64,000 nucleotides of DNA from Coix lacryma-jobi var. lacryma-jobi (Eukaryota > Streptophyta > Magnoliopsida > Poales > Poaceae). The translations under genes and the position numbers were made by a program. This document shows, piece after piece, positions 21,332 through 32,033 of the stretch. The notes under the pieces were generated by a model that was not told where the DNA came from, ran no database searches, and saw nothing but the letters and a program-made list of their open reading frames with translations. The stretch spans positions 94,623,104-94,687,103 of the forward strand of contig CM019823.1 in assembly GCA_009763385.1 (NCBI GenBank), in the 5' to 3' direction. Within the stretch, counting starts at the first letter, position 1, and every line of letters starts with the position of its first letter.

Positions 21332-23218
21332 TCAGGGTGGATCATGAAAACTGAGTTTGGAAAGAAGAAAGCGATGTTGGGCTCGCGTCTGGGCTTTGGT
21401 GAAGAAATCAACCAACTGAAGCTCTGAGGGCACATAGTGAAGGGCAATAACAACATCCTGCACCTGAGCCCGAGTGTAATATGCATCAACTCCAATATGT
21501 TTTGTGAGCTCATGCTTCACCGGATCACGAGCAATGCTTATAGCACCAGTACTGTCAGATAGAAGAGGAGTGGGCACGGTAACTGAGACACCAAAATCCG
21601 CAAGCAACCAGCGAAGCCAAGTAACCTCTGCAGTTGCAAGTGCCATAGCTCGCAACTCCGCCTCTGCACTGGAACGAGAAACCGCTGTCTGTTTCTTAGT
21701 CTTCCAAGCAATGAGAGAACCACCAAGAAAAATACAATAGGCAGAAAGCAAGCGAGATCAGATGAGTCACTAGCCCAAGTGGCATCAGAATAAGCTTGGA
21801 GCTTAAAAGAGTTGGAGCGCGGAAAGAACAGACGACGTGTAATGGTGCCACGAAGATAACACAAGACATGAAGAAGATGACTGTAGTGGATGTGAGTGGG
21901 AGCAGAAACAAATTGACTGAGAATGTGAACAACATAAGAGATATCAGGACGAGTCACTCCCAAATAGACAAGATTCCCAACAAGATGGCGATACCGAGTG
22001 GGATCAGGAAGAGGTTCACCATCAGTGGCACGAAGATGGAGATTAAGCTCAATGGGAGTTTCAACAGTGCGTTGATCAGTGAGGGAAGAACGAGCAAGAA
22101 GATCATGAATGTACTTTTCTTGGGATAGGTAAATACCATCAGAGGTGGAAGAGACCTCAATCCCAAGAAAATAACGAAGAGGACCAAGATCAGACATGAG
22201 AAACTGCTCACTAAGACGAGCCTTGACAAAGGCAATAAATTCAGAGTCATCACCGGTAATGATCATATCATCATCAACATAAAGGAGAAGAAGAGTGCGA
22301 CCACAAGATGAGGTGTGAATAAACAAGGCGGGGTCATGAGCACTCGGAGAAAAACCAGCAGCAATGATCACAGAGGCAAAGCGCTGAAACCAAGCACGAG
22401 GAGCTTGTTTCAAACCATAAAGAGAGCGACGAAGACGACAAACCATGCCATCGGGAACAAGATACCCAGGAGGTGGCCGCATGTAAACCTCCTCACGGAG
22501 TTCACCATTAAGAAAGGCATTTTTGACATCAAAGTTGGGAAATAGACCAAGAACGAACAGATGCCACAGCAAGAAGAGTACGGACAGTGGTCATGTGAGC
22601 CACAGGAGCAAAAGTCTCATCATAGTCACGACCATACTCCTGTTGAAAACCACGAGCAACAAGGCAAGCCTTATAACGCTCAAGAGAGCCATCAGAACGA
22701 GTCTTAGTCTTATAAACCCATTTGCATGTGATGGGACGAGCATGAGGAGGAAGAGGAACAACATCCCAAGTAGAAGTGCGCTCAAGGGCAGCAATCTCCT
22801 CAGCCATTGCATGCAGCCATTCTGGATGAGAAATGGCATCATGATATGTGTGTGGCTCAGAAAGAACAGTGCCAGCAAAACCATACCGATCAACAGGCTT
22901 GAGGGATCCTCGATCACGAAGATTATAATGCAAGGATGGTTGGGAGGAGGAAACATCAACCAAAGATGTTTCGACGGGAAGAGGAACATCAGAAGCTAAC
23001 TCAACAGGAGGGGAAAGGTCATGAAGGCGACGATGGTAGGTGTGAACCACAGGGGGTTTGGAATCATAAATGGGCCGAAGAGGGACCTGTGAAGGTGGCT
23101 CAGAGGGCAGCGAAGAAGATGGTGGAGGAGGAGATGATGGAGGAGGTGGAGATGGTGGAGGTGGTGGAGATGGTGGAGGAAAAAGAACAGTAGAGATAGG
23201 TGTATCTGGAAAAGTCAA
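21332..23218 (-). pseudogene. Element B RT and RNase H
   Basis: Three frames carry it. The stretch 23218-22529 has a Pro-rich linker then HAMAEEIAALERTSTWDVVPL, ITCKWVYKTKTRSDGSLERYK and YDETFAPVAHMTTVRTLLAV. The stretch 22572-21538 has DVKNAFLNGELREEVYM, LYGLKQAPRAWFQRF and LLLLYVDDDMIITGDD, which has one Asp codon more than the usual YVDDMIITG. It ends in YSDATWASD. The stretch 21751-21332 is RNase H with SRSSAEAELRAMA and HIGVDAYYTRAQV. A one-base insertion in a T run near 22555 and another break near 21740 cause the frame changes. Confidence 0.9.
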
Positions 23219-23337
23219 GAAGGAAAGTGGCTCAACAACAGCATGAGAGGAAACATCCGAGGATGGTCGAGGATAAAAGGACGAGACTCATCAAAAGTAA
23301 CATCCCGAGAAATCCGCATACGACGAGCAATTGGATC

Positions 23338-24468
23338 CTAGCAACGATAGCCCTTGTGTTCAGCACTATAGCCTAGGAAAACACACTCAACAGATTGAGA
23401 CGTCAGTTTAGTGCGTTCACGAGGAGCAAGAAGAACATAGCACAGACACCTAAAAAGACGAAGACTAGAGTAGTCTGGTGGTTGTCCATAGAGGCGCTCG
23501 TAGGGGATGCCCCCTTGAAGGGCAGATGAGGGCTGAATATTGGTTAAATAAGTGGCAGTAGAGATAGCATCAGCCCAAAAATGAGGTGGAACAGAGGACG
23601 CAATCATAAGAGCACGAGCAGTCTCTAGAAGGTGGCGATGTTTGCGCTTAGCAACACCATTCTGGGCATGCGCACCTGGACAAGAAAACTGAGAGAGCGT
23701 ACCCTGGTCAGAAAGAAACTGACGAAGCGCACTCGAAAGGTACTCTCCAGCAGAATCAACACGAAAAACACGAATAGGAGTGTCAAACTGAGTGCGAATC
23801 ATACGAGCAAATGTCTGATATATGGATAATACCTCATTACGATGTTTCATGAAATACACCCATGTAAAACGTGAGAAATCATCAATAAATATGACATAAT
23901 ATTGGTGACCTCCTTTCGAAATGAAAGGTGCAGGACCCCATACATCAGAATGAACAAGATCAAAAGGACGCTGGGACACTGACCCACTAGAGGGATATGG
24001 AAGCTGGAGCTGTTTGCCAAGCTTACAACCCTGACACTGATCTAAAGAAACATCACCAGTGACATTTCCCAAAAGACCACGACGAACAAGAGTGGACAAT
24101 CGGGAACCACATAAATGTCCTAATCGATGGTGCCACTGAGCAAAAGAGGAAGTAGCTGATGGCGAAGAAGCAGAGCCCACAAGACTGGCGGAGGTAGCGG
24201 AAGGAAGACGAAGCCAGTCAAGTTCCCAAAGACGCTGAGAGTCACGGCGGCGAGGGCCAGTACCAACCAGAAGACCCGTGCTGAGATCCTGAACACGACA
24301 AGAATCAGAATCAAGAATAACACGACAACCATGATCAGTAAGTTGCCCAGCAGAAATAAGTTGCATGGTCAAGTCAGGAACATAAGAGACTGGGAACATG
24401 AAAAGAAGAGGATGAAAGAGTTCCAGAACCAACAACCGGCAAAGGCGAGCCATCAGCAGTTTGAACAA
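23338..24468 (-). pseudogene. Element B integrase
   Basis: The 376-codon reading contains the zinc region (QWHHRLGHLCGSRLSTLVRR, then CQGCKLGKQ). The DDE core follows: VHSDVWGPAPF, YYVIFIDDFSRFTWVYFMK, FRVDSAGEYLSSALRQFL and GAHAQNGVAKRKHRHLLE. The last region usually reads QNGVAERKHRH. Here Lys replaces the catalytic Glu, so the enzyme would be inactive. It ends at TAG near 23338, where Trp is expected (YRC-stop-DPIARRM). Confidence 0.9.
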
Positions 24469-25722
24469 TAAGAGGAATAGGAGAGGGGCAAATGGAAGAA
24501 AGACGAGTGCAATCCGGTGTCATATGAAAAGAAGCACCAGAGTCAAGAATCCATGGCAAGATACCTGAGGTAGATGGTGGTCTCTCGATAGAAGACTGAG
24601 AAGAGGCAGCAGACAGTGCAGAGGCAGTAGTAACAGAATCAACAACTCCAGTAGGTGCAGGAGCTAGAGTAGCAGAACCAGCAGCTCCAGTAGGTACAGA
24701 GGTGGCAAGTCGACGAAGCAACATGAGTATCTCCTGTGTATCAGTGTGAGAGCCACCACCAGTAGCTGCACTACCGGTATGCCCACCTCGGTGAGACTGA
24801 GCCTGCCGCTTCTTCTTATAACAGTGAGTCTCATCATGTCCATCTTTATCACAGTAATCACAATGAAGACCGCCTGAGCTGCGAACCCCAGACCCCTTAG
24901 GAGCAGGTCCAAGCACTCCAGAGGATATAGATCTAGCAGCCAAGACTGAGGAGGGAGTCTGAGTCTGAAGTAGGCCAGCAGAACGAAGACGAGTCTCCTC
25001 GTTACGAACAGCAGCAAGAGCCTCCATCAAGGACACACATGGCTCACGAGCCAGCAACTGAGCACAAAGAGGCTCAAACTCAGGACGAAGTCAAGTCAAG
25101 AAGTCATAGGTGCGACGAAGCTCAAGATGACTTTGTTGTTTCCTACAGGAATCACAAGTGGCTGGAGACAGCTGAGGACGAAGGGTGTCCAGCTCTCGCC
25201 AAACTGCAGAATCAACTGTCGAAAGAACTCCTCAACTGAACTGTCACCCTGCTGCAACAATTGCTCTTGGCGCAAAGCAGCAATATATGTGGATTGACCA
25301 GATGGCTCGTAGCGCTGACGAAGGAAAGCCCACATTTGAGAAGCATGATCTAGTGGCACAACATCTGCAGCTAGACGCTCATCCATACTAGCAACAAGAA
25401 CGGCCCCAGCACGAGCATCTTCATCCAACCATGCACGATAGGCTCTAAAATGAGACGTATAAGAGGCCAAATCATCATCATAATCTTCTCTTAACTTCTT
25501 TCGCTCAGCCTCTGAAGCTCCTGCAGGAATCATTGGCTGAACTGGAGGAGAAGTTAAAGCTGGACATGGCAGCTCGCCACTAAGAAACTCCCACAGACGA
25601 AGGCCACGCATATGCCACCTCATATGAAAAACCCAATCACGATAATTGGTGCCATTGAAGACCACTGGACATCGTGGAACTTGGGCACCCCCACCAGAGG
25701 AAGGAACCAGAGGAGATGCCAT
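24374..25722 (-). pseudogene. Element B gag and protease
   Basis: Gag starts at the ATG at 25722 (MASPLVPSSGGGAQVPRCPV), after a poly(A)-rich run on this strand. It has NYRDWVFHMRWHMRGLRLWE and WAFLRQRYEPSGQSTYIAAL. A one-base loss near 25212 shifts the frame, and an in-frame TGA lies near 25093 in LTxLRPEFEP. The 25057-24374 part carries the CCHC knuckle CDYCDKDGHDETHCY and the protease site WILDSGASFHMT. The overlap with integrase at 24374-24468 reflects another frame change. Confidence 0.88.
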
Positions 25723-25762
25723 CCTTCTCCTTCTCCTCTTTTTTTTTTTTTTTTTTTTTTTT

Positions 25763-26353
25763 GAGAGAGAGAGAAGGGAGGATTCAAAGCGCGCAGCAAG
25801 GCACCGCGTCCGCCCGCGCGTCAAGGCAGCAGGGGAGCCGCGTCTGCCCGCGCGTCAAGGCAGCAGGGGAGCCGCGTCAGTAGGGGAGGCGGTGTCCGCG
25901 CCCGAGCAGAGACGCCGCGTCCGCCCGCGCGTCAGGCAGCAGGGGAGGCACCGCGTCCGCGCCCGAGCAGAGGAGGCGAGTCCGTCCGTCCGCGCCCGAG
26001 CAGAGGACCGCGTCCGCCCGCACGTCAGGCAGCAGGGGAGGCGCGTCCGCACCCGAGCAGGGGACCGCGTCCGCCCGCGCGTCCACGCCCGGGCAGAGGA
26101 GCGCCGCCGCGTCCGCGTCCACCTGCGCCCAAGCAGCAGAGGAGGCCGCGCGTCCGCACCGGCCGTGAAGGAGACGCCCGCGGGTCCGCGCCGAAATAGA
26201 GAACCGCGTCCGCCCGCGCCCAGGAAGAGCGGACCCAACAGAGAAGGGAAGAAACGGCGGTGGCACGGCAGGAAGAAGCCGTCGGCCGTTGGAGGGAAGA
26301 GATGGCGGCGGCGCGGCAGGAAAAAGCCGGCGGCCAAACCTATCGCAACCTTG
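25763..26353 (-). repeat. GC-rich repetitive 5' leader of element B
   Basis: Between the primer site and gag there are about 590 bp of very GC-rich sequence. It is made of imperfect direct repeats such as CCGCGTCCGCCCGCGCGTC and AGGCAGCAGGGGAGGC, in about ten copies. Every frame is open for long distances because of composition, and I do not take any of them as genes. The leader is followed by a run of about 22 T on the plus strand (25740-25762). RNA packaging or dimerisation signals would be expected here. Confidence 0.7.
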
Positions 26354-26498
26354 CTCTGGAAACCATGTTAGGAATGCAGCATTATCCATTAGTGAAAGAG
26401 GGCAAAGCCCTATGTACAGGTTACATGTACAATATGCAAAGGGACCCTTGTCCCAAAGGGAAAATACAATATAATATATACACATCTCTAACAGATAA

Positions 26499-28191
26499 GT
26501 CCGCGGAATGAGTGACAGAGTAGTCGCCTGATAGAGAGCCGGAATTCAGAAACCCGACTTGGCTCGTGTCGTCATGGCATGCTGATTCGCTGTGGGTGCA
26601 ATAGGAACGGCCCCAACAGGAAGGCGTGGCGGAGCTCCTGTTGGTGCAGGTACAGGCGACGAACAGGCCGTACGGGCAGCGGCTGTGGGCATGGGCGACG
26701 GGACAGCTGCTGCTTGCGCAGGCGACGAAGGTGCTGCTGCGGCTGCTGGAAGCAGTTCTTGTGCAGCCCGAGGTCGTCGAGTGTAGTACTGTCCAAAGCG
26801 CCCAGCTGTCGGTGTCGGTGAAGAGGGCGTACTGCTGATCGGGAATCCTGCAGAAGCAGCCGGACGTGGCTGTGTGGAGGCTCCAGGAACAGCTGCACGT
26901 GGCTGTGCGTGGAGAAGGCTGTTGGATGTCGCCGCACGTGGCTGTGCAGAGGCTCCAGGAACGGCTGCACGTGGCTGTGCGGGGAGAAGCCTGCTGGACG
27001 TCGGGGGTACCACAACAACCACAGGGGTGCTGGCACCTGTGGGAACAGCCGCACGTGGCTGTGCGGGAGGAGCACCGAGAAGTCCTGCAGAAGAAAAAAT
27101 ATGGGACGGCACTAATGGAGCCATCACAGGGTCCGCTGCTGGGAGTAAGAACTCAAGTTCCTTAGGTGTGGGACGGGGGCAGCGGTGGAAAAGGGAAAAG
27201 ATGCCTCATCGAAGACTACATGCCGAGAAATGATGATCTGGTTGGAGGACCGATCGAGACAGCAATAGCCTTTGTGATGAGGAGAGTAGCCAAGGAAGAC
27301 GCACAAGGAGGAGCGAGGGGCAAGCTTGTGAGGAGTGGTGGCGGAGAGGTTTGGGTAGCACCTACAACCGAAGACACGGAGATGATCATAGGATGGTGTG
27401 GATCCAAAAAGGACTTGATGAGGAGTAGAGAATTGTAGTGTCTTGGTTGGTAGAATGTTGAGGAGGATGGTAGCAGTGGTAAGGGCCTCAACCCAATAGA
27501 CCGGAGGAACACTAGCTTGAAACAGTAAACAGCGAACAACGTTATTGATGGTACGGATAATGCGTTCGGCTTTACCATTTTGAGGCGATGTGTAAGGACA
27601 AGACATGCGAAACTACACGCCATGGGAGAGGAAGAAGGACCGAGCGGTGGAATTGTCGAATTCGCGACCATTATCACACTGAATGCCCTGAACAGGAACA
27701 CCAAACTGTGTTGCAACATAGGCAAAAAAATGAGATGACGTGGAAAAGGTGTCAGACTTGAGTCGCAGGGGAAACATCCATAGATAATGCGAAAAATCAT
27801 CAAGAATAACAAGGTAATACTTGTAACCAGAGACGCTAGTAAGTGGAGATGTCCACAGATCACAATGAATTAACTGAAATGCACGAGTCGTGCAAGATGA
27901 TGATGTATGAAAAGGTAGACGTATATGGCGACCCAACTGACACGCATGACACAAAGTTTGACTATCATGTTTATTACAAGAAATAGCAGCTGTCTGTGCT
28001 AGCCTAGACAAGACTTCATGACCGGGATGACCAAGACGCTGATGCCAAAGCGAGGAACTGGTGGTGGCAAGAAGAGCAGATGGAGACTCCGGGAACTGCA
28101 GCGGGTAGAGGGGACCAGAGCTGTCACACCTGACGATCTCTCTCCGAGAACGAAGATCCTTCACAGAACAGCCAAGGGGGTCAAACTCCAC
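26499..28191 (-). pseudogene. Element A integrase and Ala-Pro linker
   Basis: Read downward from 28191, the integrase zinc region appears (LWHQRLGHPGHEVLSRLAQ, then CHACQLGRH). The core follows with IHCDLWTSPLTSVSGYKYY, VILDDFSHYLWMFPLRLK and IQCDNGREFDNSTARSFFL. An in-frame TAG at 27613-27615 precedes MSCPYTSPQNGKAERIIRT, which holds the catalytic Glu. After FGCRCYPNL and VFLGYSPHHKGYCCLD the protein becomes a linker with repeated AQPRAAVPGAS units (about 26650-27090). That linker ends at a TGA at 26546 before IPALYQATTLS. Confidence 0.9.
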
Positions 28192-28230
28192 AGGGCAGTT
28201 ATTATCGGAAGTGAATTGACGTACAAAAAT

Positions 28231-30027
28231 TTAATTCTTAATAAGTCCGGGAGAAACCAGTACGTTATTAAGATGAAGGTGATGTGGAAGTGTAGTAACA
28301 CCAGTGGAGGTAACAGGGAGAAAATGCCCGTTGCCGACAACTATACTGGATGGTGAAGGAGAGGGTGAAGTGGAGGGTAGGGAGAGTGTACCATCGTCTG
28401 AGGTCATATGATTGGTCGCTCCAGAGTCGAAGTACCAGTTACGTTGAGGGGGTTGCTGGAGGGACATGGTCTGGAAGTTGTTGGCGAGACTCTGCTGATC
28501 GAAGAAACCCACCGATGGAGCAGCCCACTGCTGCGTGGAGAGTGGCTGAATAGCAGGGCTGTAGAGACCCGCCGGAGGGACAGCCCACTGCTGTGTGGAG
28601 GGCTGAGCCGCCCAGCCCTGCTGTGCTCCTGTCAGCAGGGCATGGGGAAGCTGCTGCTGAGGTTGAGCCGCAGCAAGCAGGGCGTGGGGGTGCGGAAGCG
28701 TCGAGGGCCGTGGACCGGGCCACATGTTGATGGACCCGGCCCAAGGCTGATGAAGGTTGGGCCACACCTGAGGCGGCTGCTGCTGCTGCGCTGTTGCTGC
28801 TGCTGCTGGTCACAGAACCACGACCCCCTCGTTTGCCACGCCGACTGCGTTTCCCGCCGCCCCCCGGAGTTGGAATCGGGTTGCTGCTGTAGTTGTGGAC
28901 GAGGTGCAAGCAGCGGTGCGGGCAACGGTAAGGTGGCAGAAGGTTGAGGTCGAGGTTCGCCGGAGGAGGCGCCAGCGGCGAGGGCAGTTGCCGGGGGAGT
29001 GGCCGACATGGTGAGCTCCTCAAGAAGGAGGTCATTGCGTGCCTGCAGGAACAAGGGGAAGGGGCGCCCACGACGGAGGTGAAGTCCGATAGCTTCAAAA
29101 CGACCGTTGAGGCCACGAAGAAGATTCAGGACGAGAGCTCGGTCGGTGATGATCTCGCCGAGGTCCCGTAGGGCGTCCGCCATACTCTTGAGCTTGCGAC
29201 AGTAGGAGGTGATGTCGAGGTCCCCTTGAGTGAAGGTGCGGAAAGCGGCGTCGAGGTAGAGGGCTCGCGTTTCACGGTTGCCAAGAAACTGTGACTCGAT
29301 CCCGAGCCAAGTGAGGCATGCAGTGGCGCCGCGCTCGGTGACAGCCTCTGCAAGCTCGTCGGAGATGGTGCCGCGAAGCCAAGTCCGGACAACACAGTCC
29401 ATGCGGACCCAGTCAGGGGAGCCCGAAGCAGATGCGTCAGAGAGTACGTGGTTCTGGAGGGAGTACCGACCGACGGCAAGCAGGAACGCCTCACGCCAGT
29501 GGGCGTAGAACGTCGAAGTAACATCGAGAACGAGGGGGCACGAGAGCGCGCACGTTCTGGACAGCCACAACTTGTGCGTGGAGGTTGAGGGGCGCAGCAG
29601 CCTCGTGCTGGAGGAGGGCGGCGCGGAGATCGGGATCAGCATCGACAGAGGCGTCGTCCTCCTGGTGGTGTTCCTCCGGATCCTCAGTGCCAGCAGCCGC
29701 CGCGCGCTCCCGAGTTGCGTGGTCGAGCGCGGCACGGACACGAGCGTCCGCGGCATCGCGGTCCTGCTGGGCGAGCGCGGCTTTGCGCTTTGCTTCAGCC
29801 GCGCGGGCGTTGGCGGCCTCGCGCGCGGCCGTAGCTTCGCGTGCAGCCTCAGCCGCGTGGGCGCGGGCTGCCTCCGCGGCCGCGGCTGCCTGGTCCTGCG
29901 CCTCCTTGGCAGCGCGTGCGGTGGCTGCGCGCTCGCGCTCCTCCCGCGCGAGGCGAGCCGCGTCGGCGTCCTGGAGAGGTGGGTTGGCGGTGCTGGAGGA
30001 GGAAGGGGGAAGCGGCACTTCGCTCAT
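28231..30027 (-). pseudogene. Element A gag and protease
   Basis: Gag probably starts at the ATG at 30027 (MSEVPLPPSSSS). It has an Ala/Arg/Glu-rich helical N-terminus, then in another frame the UBN2-type gag core: REAFLLAVGRYSLQNHVLSD, WVRMDCVVRTWLRGTISDEL and LVLNLLRGLNGRFEAI (29756-29000). The C-terminal part has an Arg/Gly patch (SRRGKRGGRGS) but no CCHC knuckle, then GSINMWPGP. The protease site WYFDSGATNHMTS is at about 28430. Frameshifts near 29500 and 28750 separate the parts. Confidence 0.85.
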
Positions 30028-30142
30028 GGCTGCGGGAGTCACGCACGGGAGGAAGCGACGAGAAGGCTGCGGCGAATCGCGCGTGGAAGGAAGCGATCGC
30101 GCACGTGGAAGGAGGCGACGAGAGAAGGAAAGTAAACCTAGA

Positions 30143-30154
30143 CTCGTGATACCA
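30143..30154 (-). promoter_or_regulatory. Element A primer binding site
   Basis: The minus strand reads TGGTATCACGAG directly next to the LTR end at 30155. The first eight bases match the initiator Met-tRNA end; the rest differs from the classical site, and element C has a similar variant (TGGTATCACGCT). Confidence 0.85.
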
Positions 30155-30953
30155 TGAAAGCAATAAAGATTGTCAGGGAATAATAGATTGATTGATTAGA
30201 GAAGTCTATGTATATCTATATAGGGTGGAGATCTTGTGGCTTATAGAAACAGAACCAAACAAGATCTCCTCATATCTCTCTAACCATAACAGGGAGAGGC
30301 CGTCTAAAACCAGAGCCCAATCCCTATCCAATCTAATCACCAAGGGTGGCCGGCAAGACCAGGCCCAAACCCATATCCCATAAACAGGCAAAAATATACA
30401 ATCTAACACTGGATTCCAAAGATGAGCCACAACATTAGGAAGAGGTTGATGAGTAACCGGGAGGGTGAGATGGGAGTGTATCTGGTCCCAAATGGGGCAC
30501 CAATGCTGGTTCTGTTAGAATTAATTCCTCCTTCATTGTATTCTCTTAGCTACTCTATACCGCCTTCTAGGCTGGGCTGGCCCTTTGGGCTCCCCTCTGA
30601 TCTCTATATAAGTGTAAACCCTCTGTAATCCATTCATTAAGCAATACAAGCCTGTTGCCTTTCCTCCAATATGGTATCACGCTAAATCCTGGGCGCCCTC
30701 TCCTCTGCTTCCGCTCCACTCGGCGCCCGCGCCCGTCTCTTCGGCCGCCGCGCCCTCCTCGAGCCGCGCCCCTCCTCTCCCTCGGCCGCCGCGCGTGTCT
30801 TCTTGACCGCCGGCCCGCCCGCAGCGCGCCTCCCCTTCTGCGTCGCGCCCGCCCCGCCGCTTGCCACGGGCTCCTCTGTTTTCCGCCGCACGTGCTCTGC
30901 TTTCCGCCGCGCGTGCTTTTTCCGCCGCGCGTGCCTTTCCGCCGTGCGCTCTC

Positions 30954-32033
30954 ATGGCCTCCGACGCCTCCAGCTCCGGCGCCTCCGCCGCCGCCACCGC
31001 AACCAAACTCCGTGACGAGGCCCTTGCTGCTGCCGTGACGCTGGAACAGGAGTCCGCCTCTCTGCGCTCCTCCAACACCGAGCGCAGCGAGCAGCTCCAG
31101 GCGGAGGCCGACCTCCTCAAATCCGCGCCGTGGCCCAGGATCGCGTCCGCGCCCGCTGACGCCCTCGCCAAGGAGCGTGCGCTCGCCGATGCTCTGGAAC
31201 AGCAAGCCGCCGCCCTCAGGGACCGTCTCCGCACGGATGCCCCTCGCGACGACGCCTCCCACGACGACGACGACAACCGCTTCATCTCCTCTGAAGCCGC
31301 GACCATCGCCCACCTGCACAGCCAGGCGACCGCTGTCCAGAATGTCAAGAACCTCATTCCAATTGTTCTTGATCTTCAGTCATCCAATTTCTCCAAATGG
31401 CGTGGCTACGTCCTCCTCGCCCTCGGTCAGTTTGCGCTGAAGGACCACGTCCTCAGCGACACTTCCCACTTCGTCGACCCTGCTTGGTCCCGCATGGATT
31501 GCGTGGTCGTCTCCTGGCTCTTCAACGCCATCTCCGCCGACCTCCTCGACGTCATCCACGAGCGCGACGACATCTCCGCTCGGGCAGCTTGGCTCGACAT
31601 CAAACAACAGTTCCTGAACAATCGTGAGTCCCATGCCATGCTCCTCGACACCGAGTTCCGCACCCTCTCCCAGGGTGCCCTCTCCATCGACGACTACTGC
31701 CGCAAGATGGAGGGCATGGCTGACGCTCTTGCCGATCTTGGCGAGCCCGTTCAGGATCGTACCCTTGTTTTGAACATTCTGCGCGGCCTCAACGAGCGCT
31801 ACCAGTTCATGTCCCAGCTCGTCACTCGCCAGAAGCCTTTCCCTTCCTTCGCCGACGTCCGCGCGGACCTGCGTCTGGCCGAGCTCAACATGGCGCCTTC
31901 TTCCGGCCTTCCCTCGGCTCTCATTGCCTCCTCACCAAGCAAGTCCCCTGCTCCCTCACCGGCTTTTGCTCCTGTCTTCCCGTGTCCTCCCCAGGCGGCC
32001 AGCGGGTCTTCGCCTGGCAACAACCGCGGGTGA
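30954..32033 (+). CDS. Element C gag
   Basis: From the ATG at 30954 (MASDASSSGASAAATATKLRD) 359 codons are open. The N-terminus is helical and rich in Ala and Glu. The core holds LIPIVLDLQSSNFSKWRGYV, FALKDHVLSD, WSRMDCVVVSWLFNAISADL, RESHAMLLDTEFRTLSQG and LVLNILRGLNERYQFMS, as in UBN2-type Copia gag. It ends in a Ser/Pro-rich tail at a TGA at 32031-32033. Beyond it the sequence continues in another frame with an Arg/Gly patch and NPWTGSIHMWPG, as in element A, so the stop follows a likely frameshift. No zinc knuckle is seen. Confidence 0.85.
   Translation: MASDASSSGASAAATATKLRDEALAAAVTLEQESASLRSSNTERSEQLQAEADLLKSAPWPRIASAPADALAKERALADALEQQAAALRDRLRTDAPRDDASHDDDDNRFISSEAATIAHLHSQATAVQNVKNLIPIVLDLQSSNFSKWRGYVLLALGQFALKDHVLSDTSHFVDPAWSRMDCVVVSWLFNAISADLLDVIHERDDISARAAWLDIKQQFLNNRESHAMLLDTEFRTLSQGALSIDDYCRKMEGMADALADLGEPVQDRTLVLNILRGLNERYQFMSQLVTRQKPFPSFADVRADLRLAELNMAPSSGLPSALIASSPSKSPAPSPAFAPVFPCPPQAASGSSPGNNRG

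Larger units (their letters stand above)
21191..26493 (-). mobile_element. Copia element B nested in element A
   Basis: The element is 5303 bp, with 128-bp LTRs (21191-21318 and 26366-26493), TGTTAG...TAACA ends and duplication GATAA (21186-21190 and 26494-26498). The LTRs differ at a single base, so insertion was recent. The primer site (minus strand, about 26353-26365) reads TGGTTTCCAGAGC, a variant of the Met-tRNA site. Removing it rejoins element A between PRTY and AALVDPNWR. Despite its youth, gag-pol has several one-base indels and two in-frame stops. Confidence 0.95.
19406..30408 (-). mobile_element. Copia element A, complete, contains element B
   Basis: The element is 11,003 bp with 254-bp LTRs (19406-19659 and 30155-30408), TG...CA ends and target duplication CTGGA (19401-19405 and 30409-30413). 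The primer site TGGTATCACGAG (minus strand, 30143-30154) abuts the 5' LTR. The polypurine tract GACTGCGGGGGCG lies inside the 3' LTR border near 19660. Without element B it is 5.7 kb. RT motifs (DVKNAFLHG, LYGLKQAPRVWY) place it near the Hopscotch/Retrofit (Ale) lineage. The LTR pair differs at about ten positions plus small indels. Stops at 21109, 26546 and 27613 make it defective. Confidence 0.95.

Noticed and set aside
25855..26485. Long Ala/Arg-rich readings on both strands
   Set aside because: They lie in the GC-rich leader of element B, where base composition alone keeps frames open.
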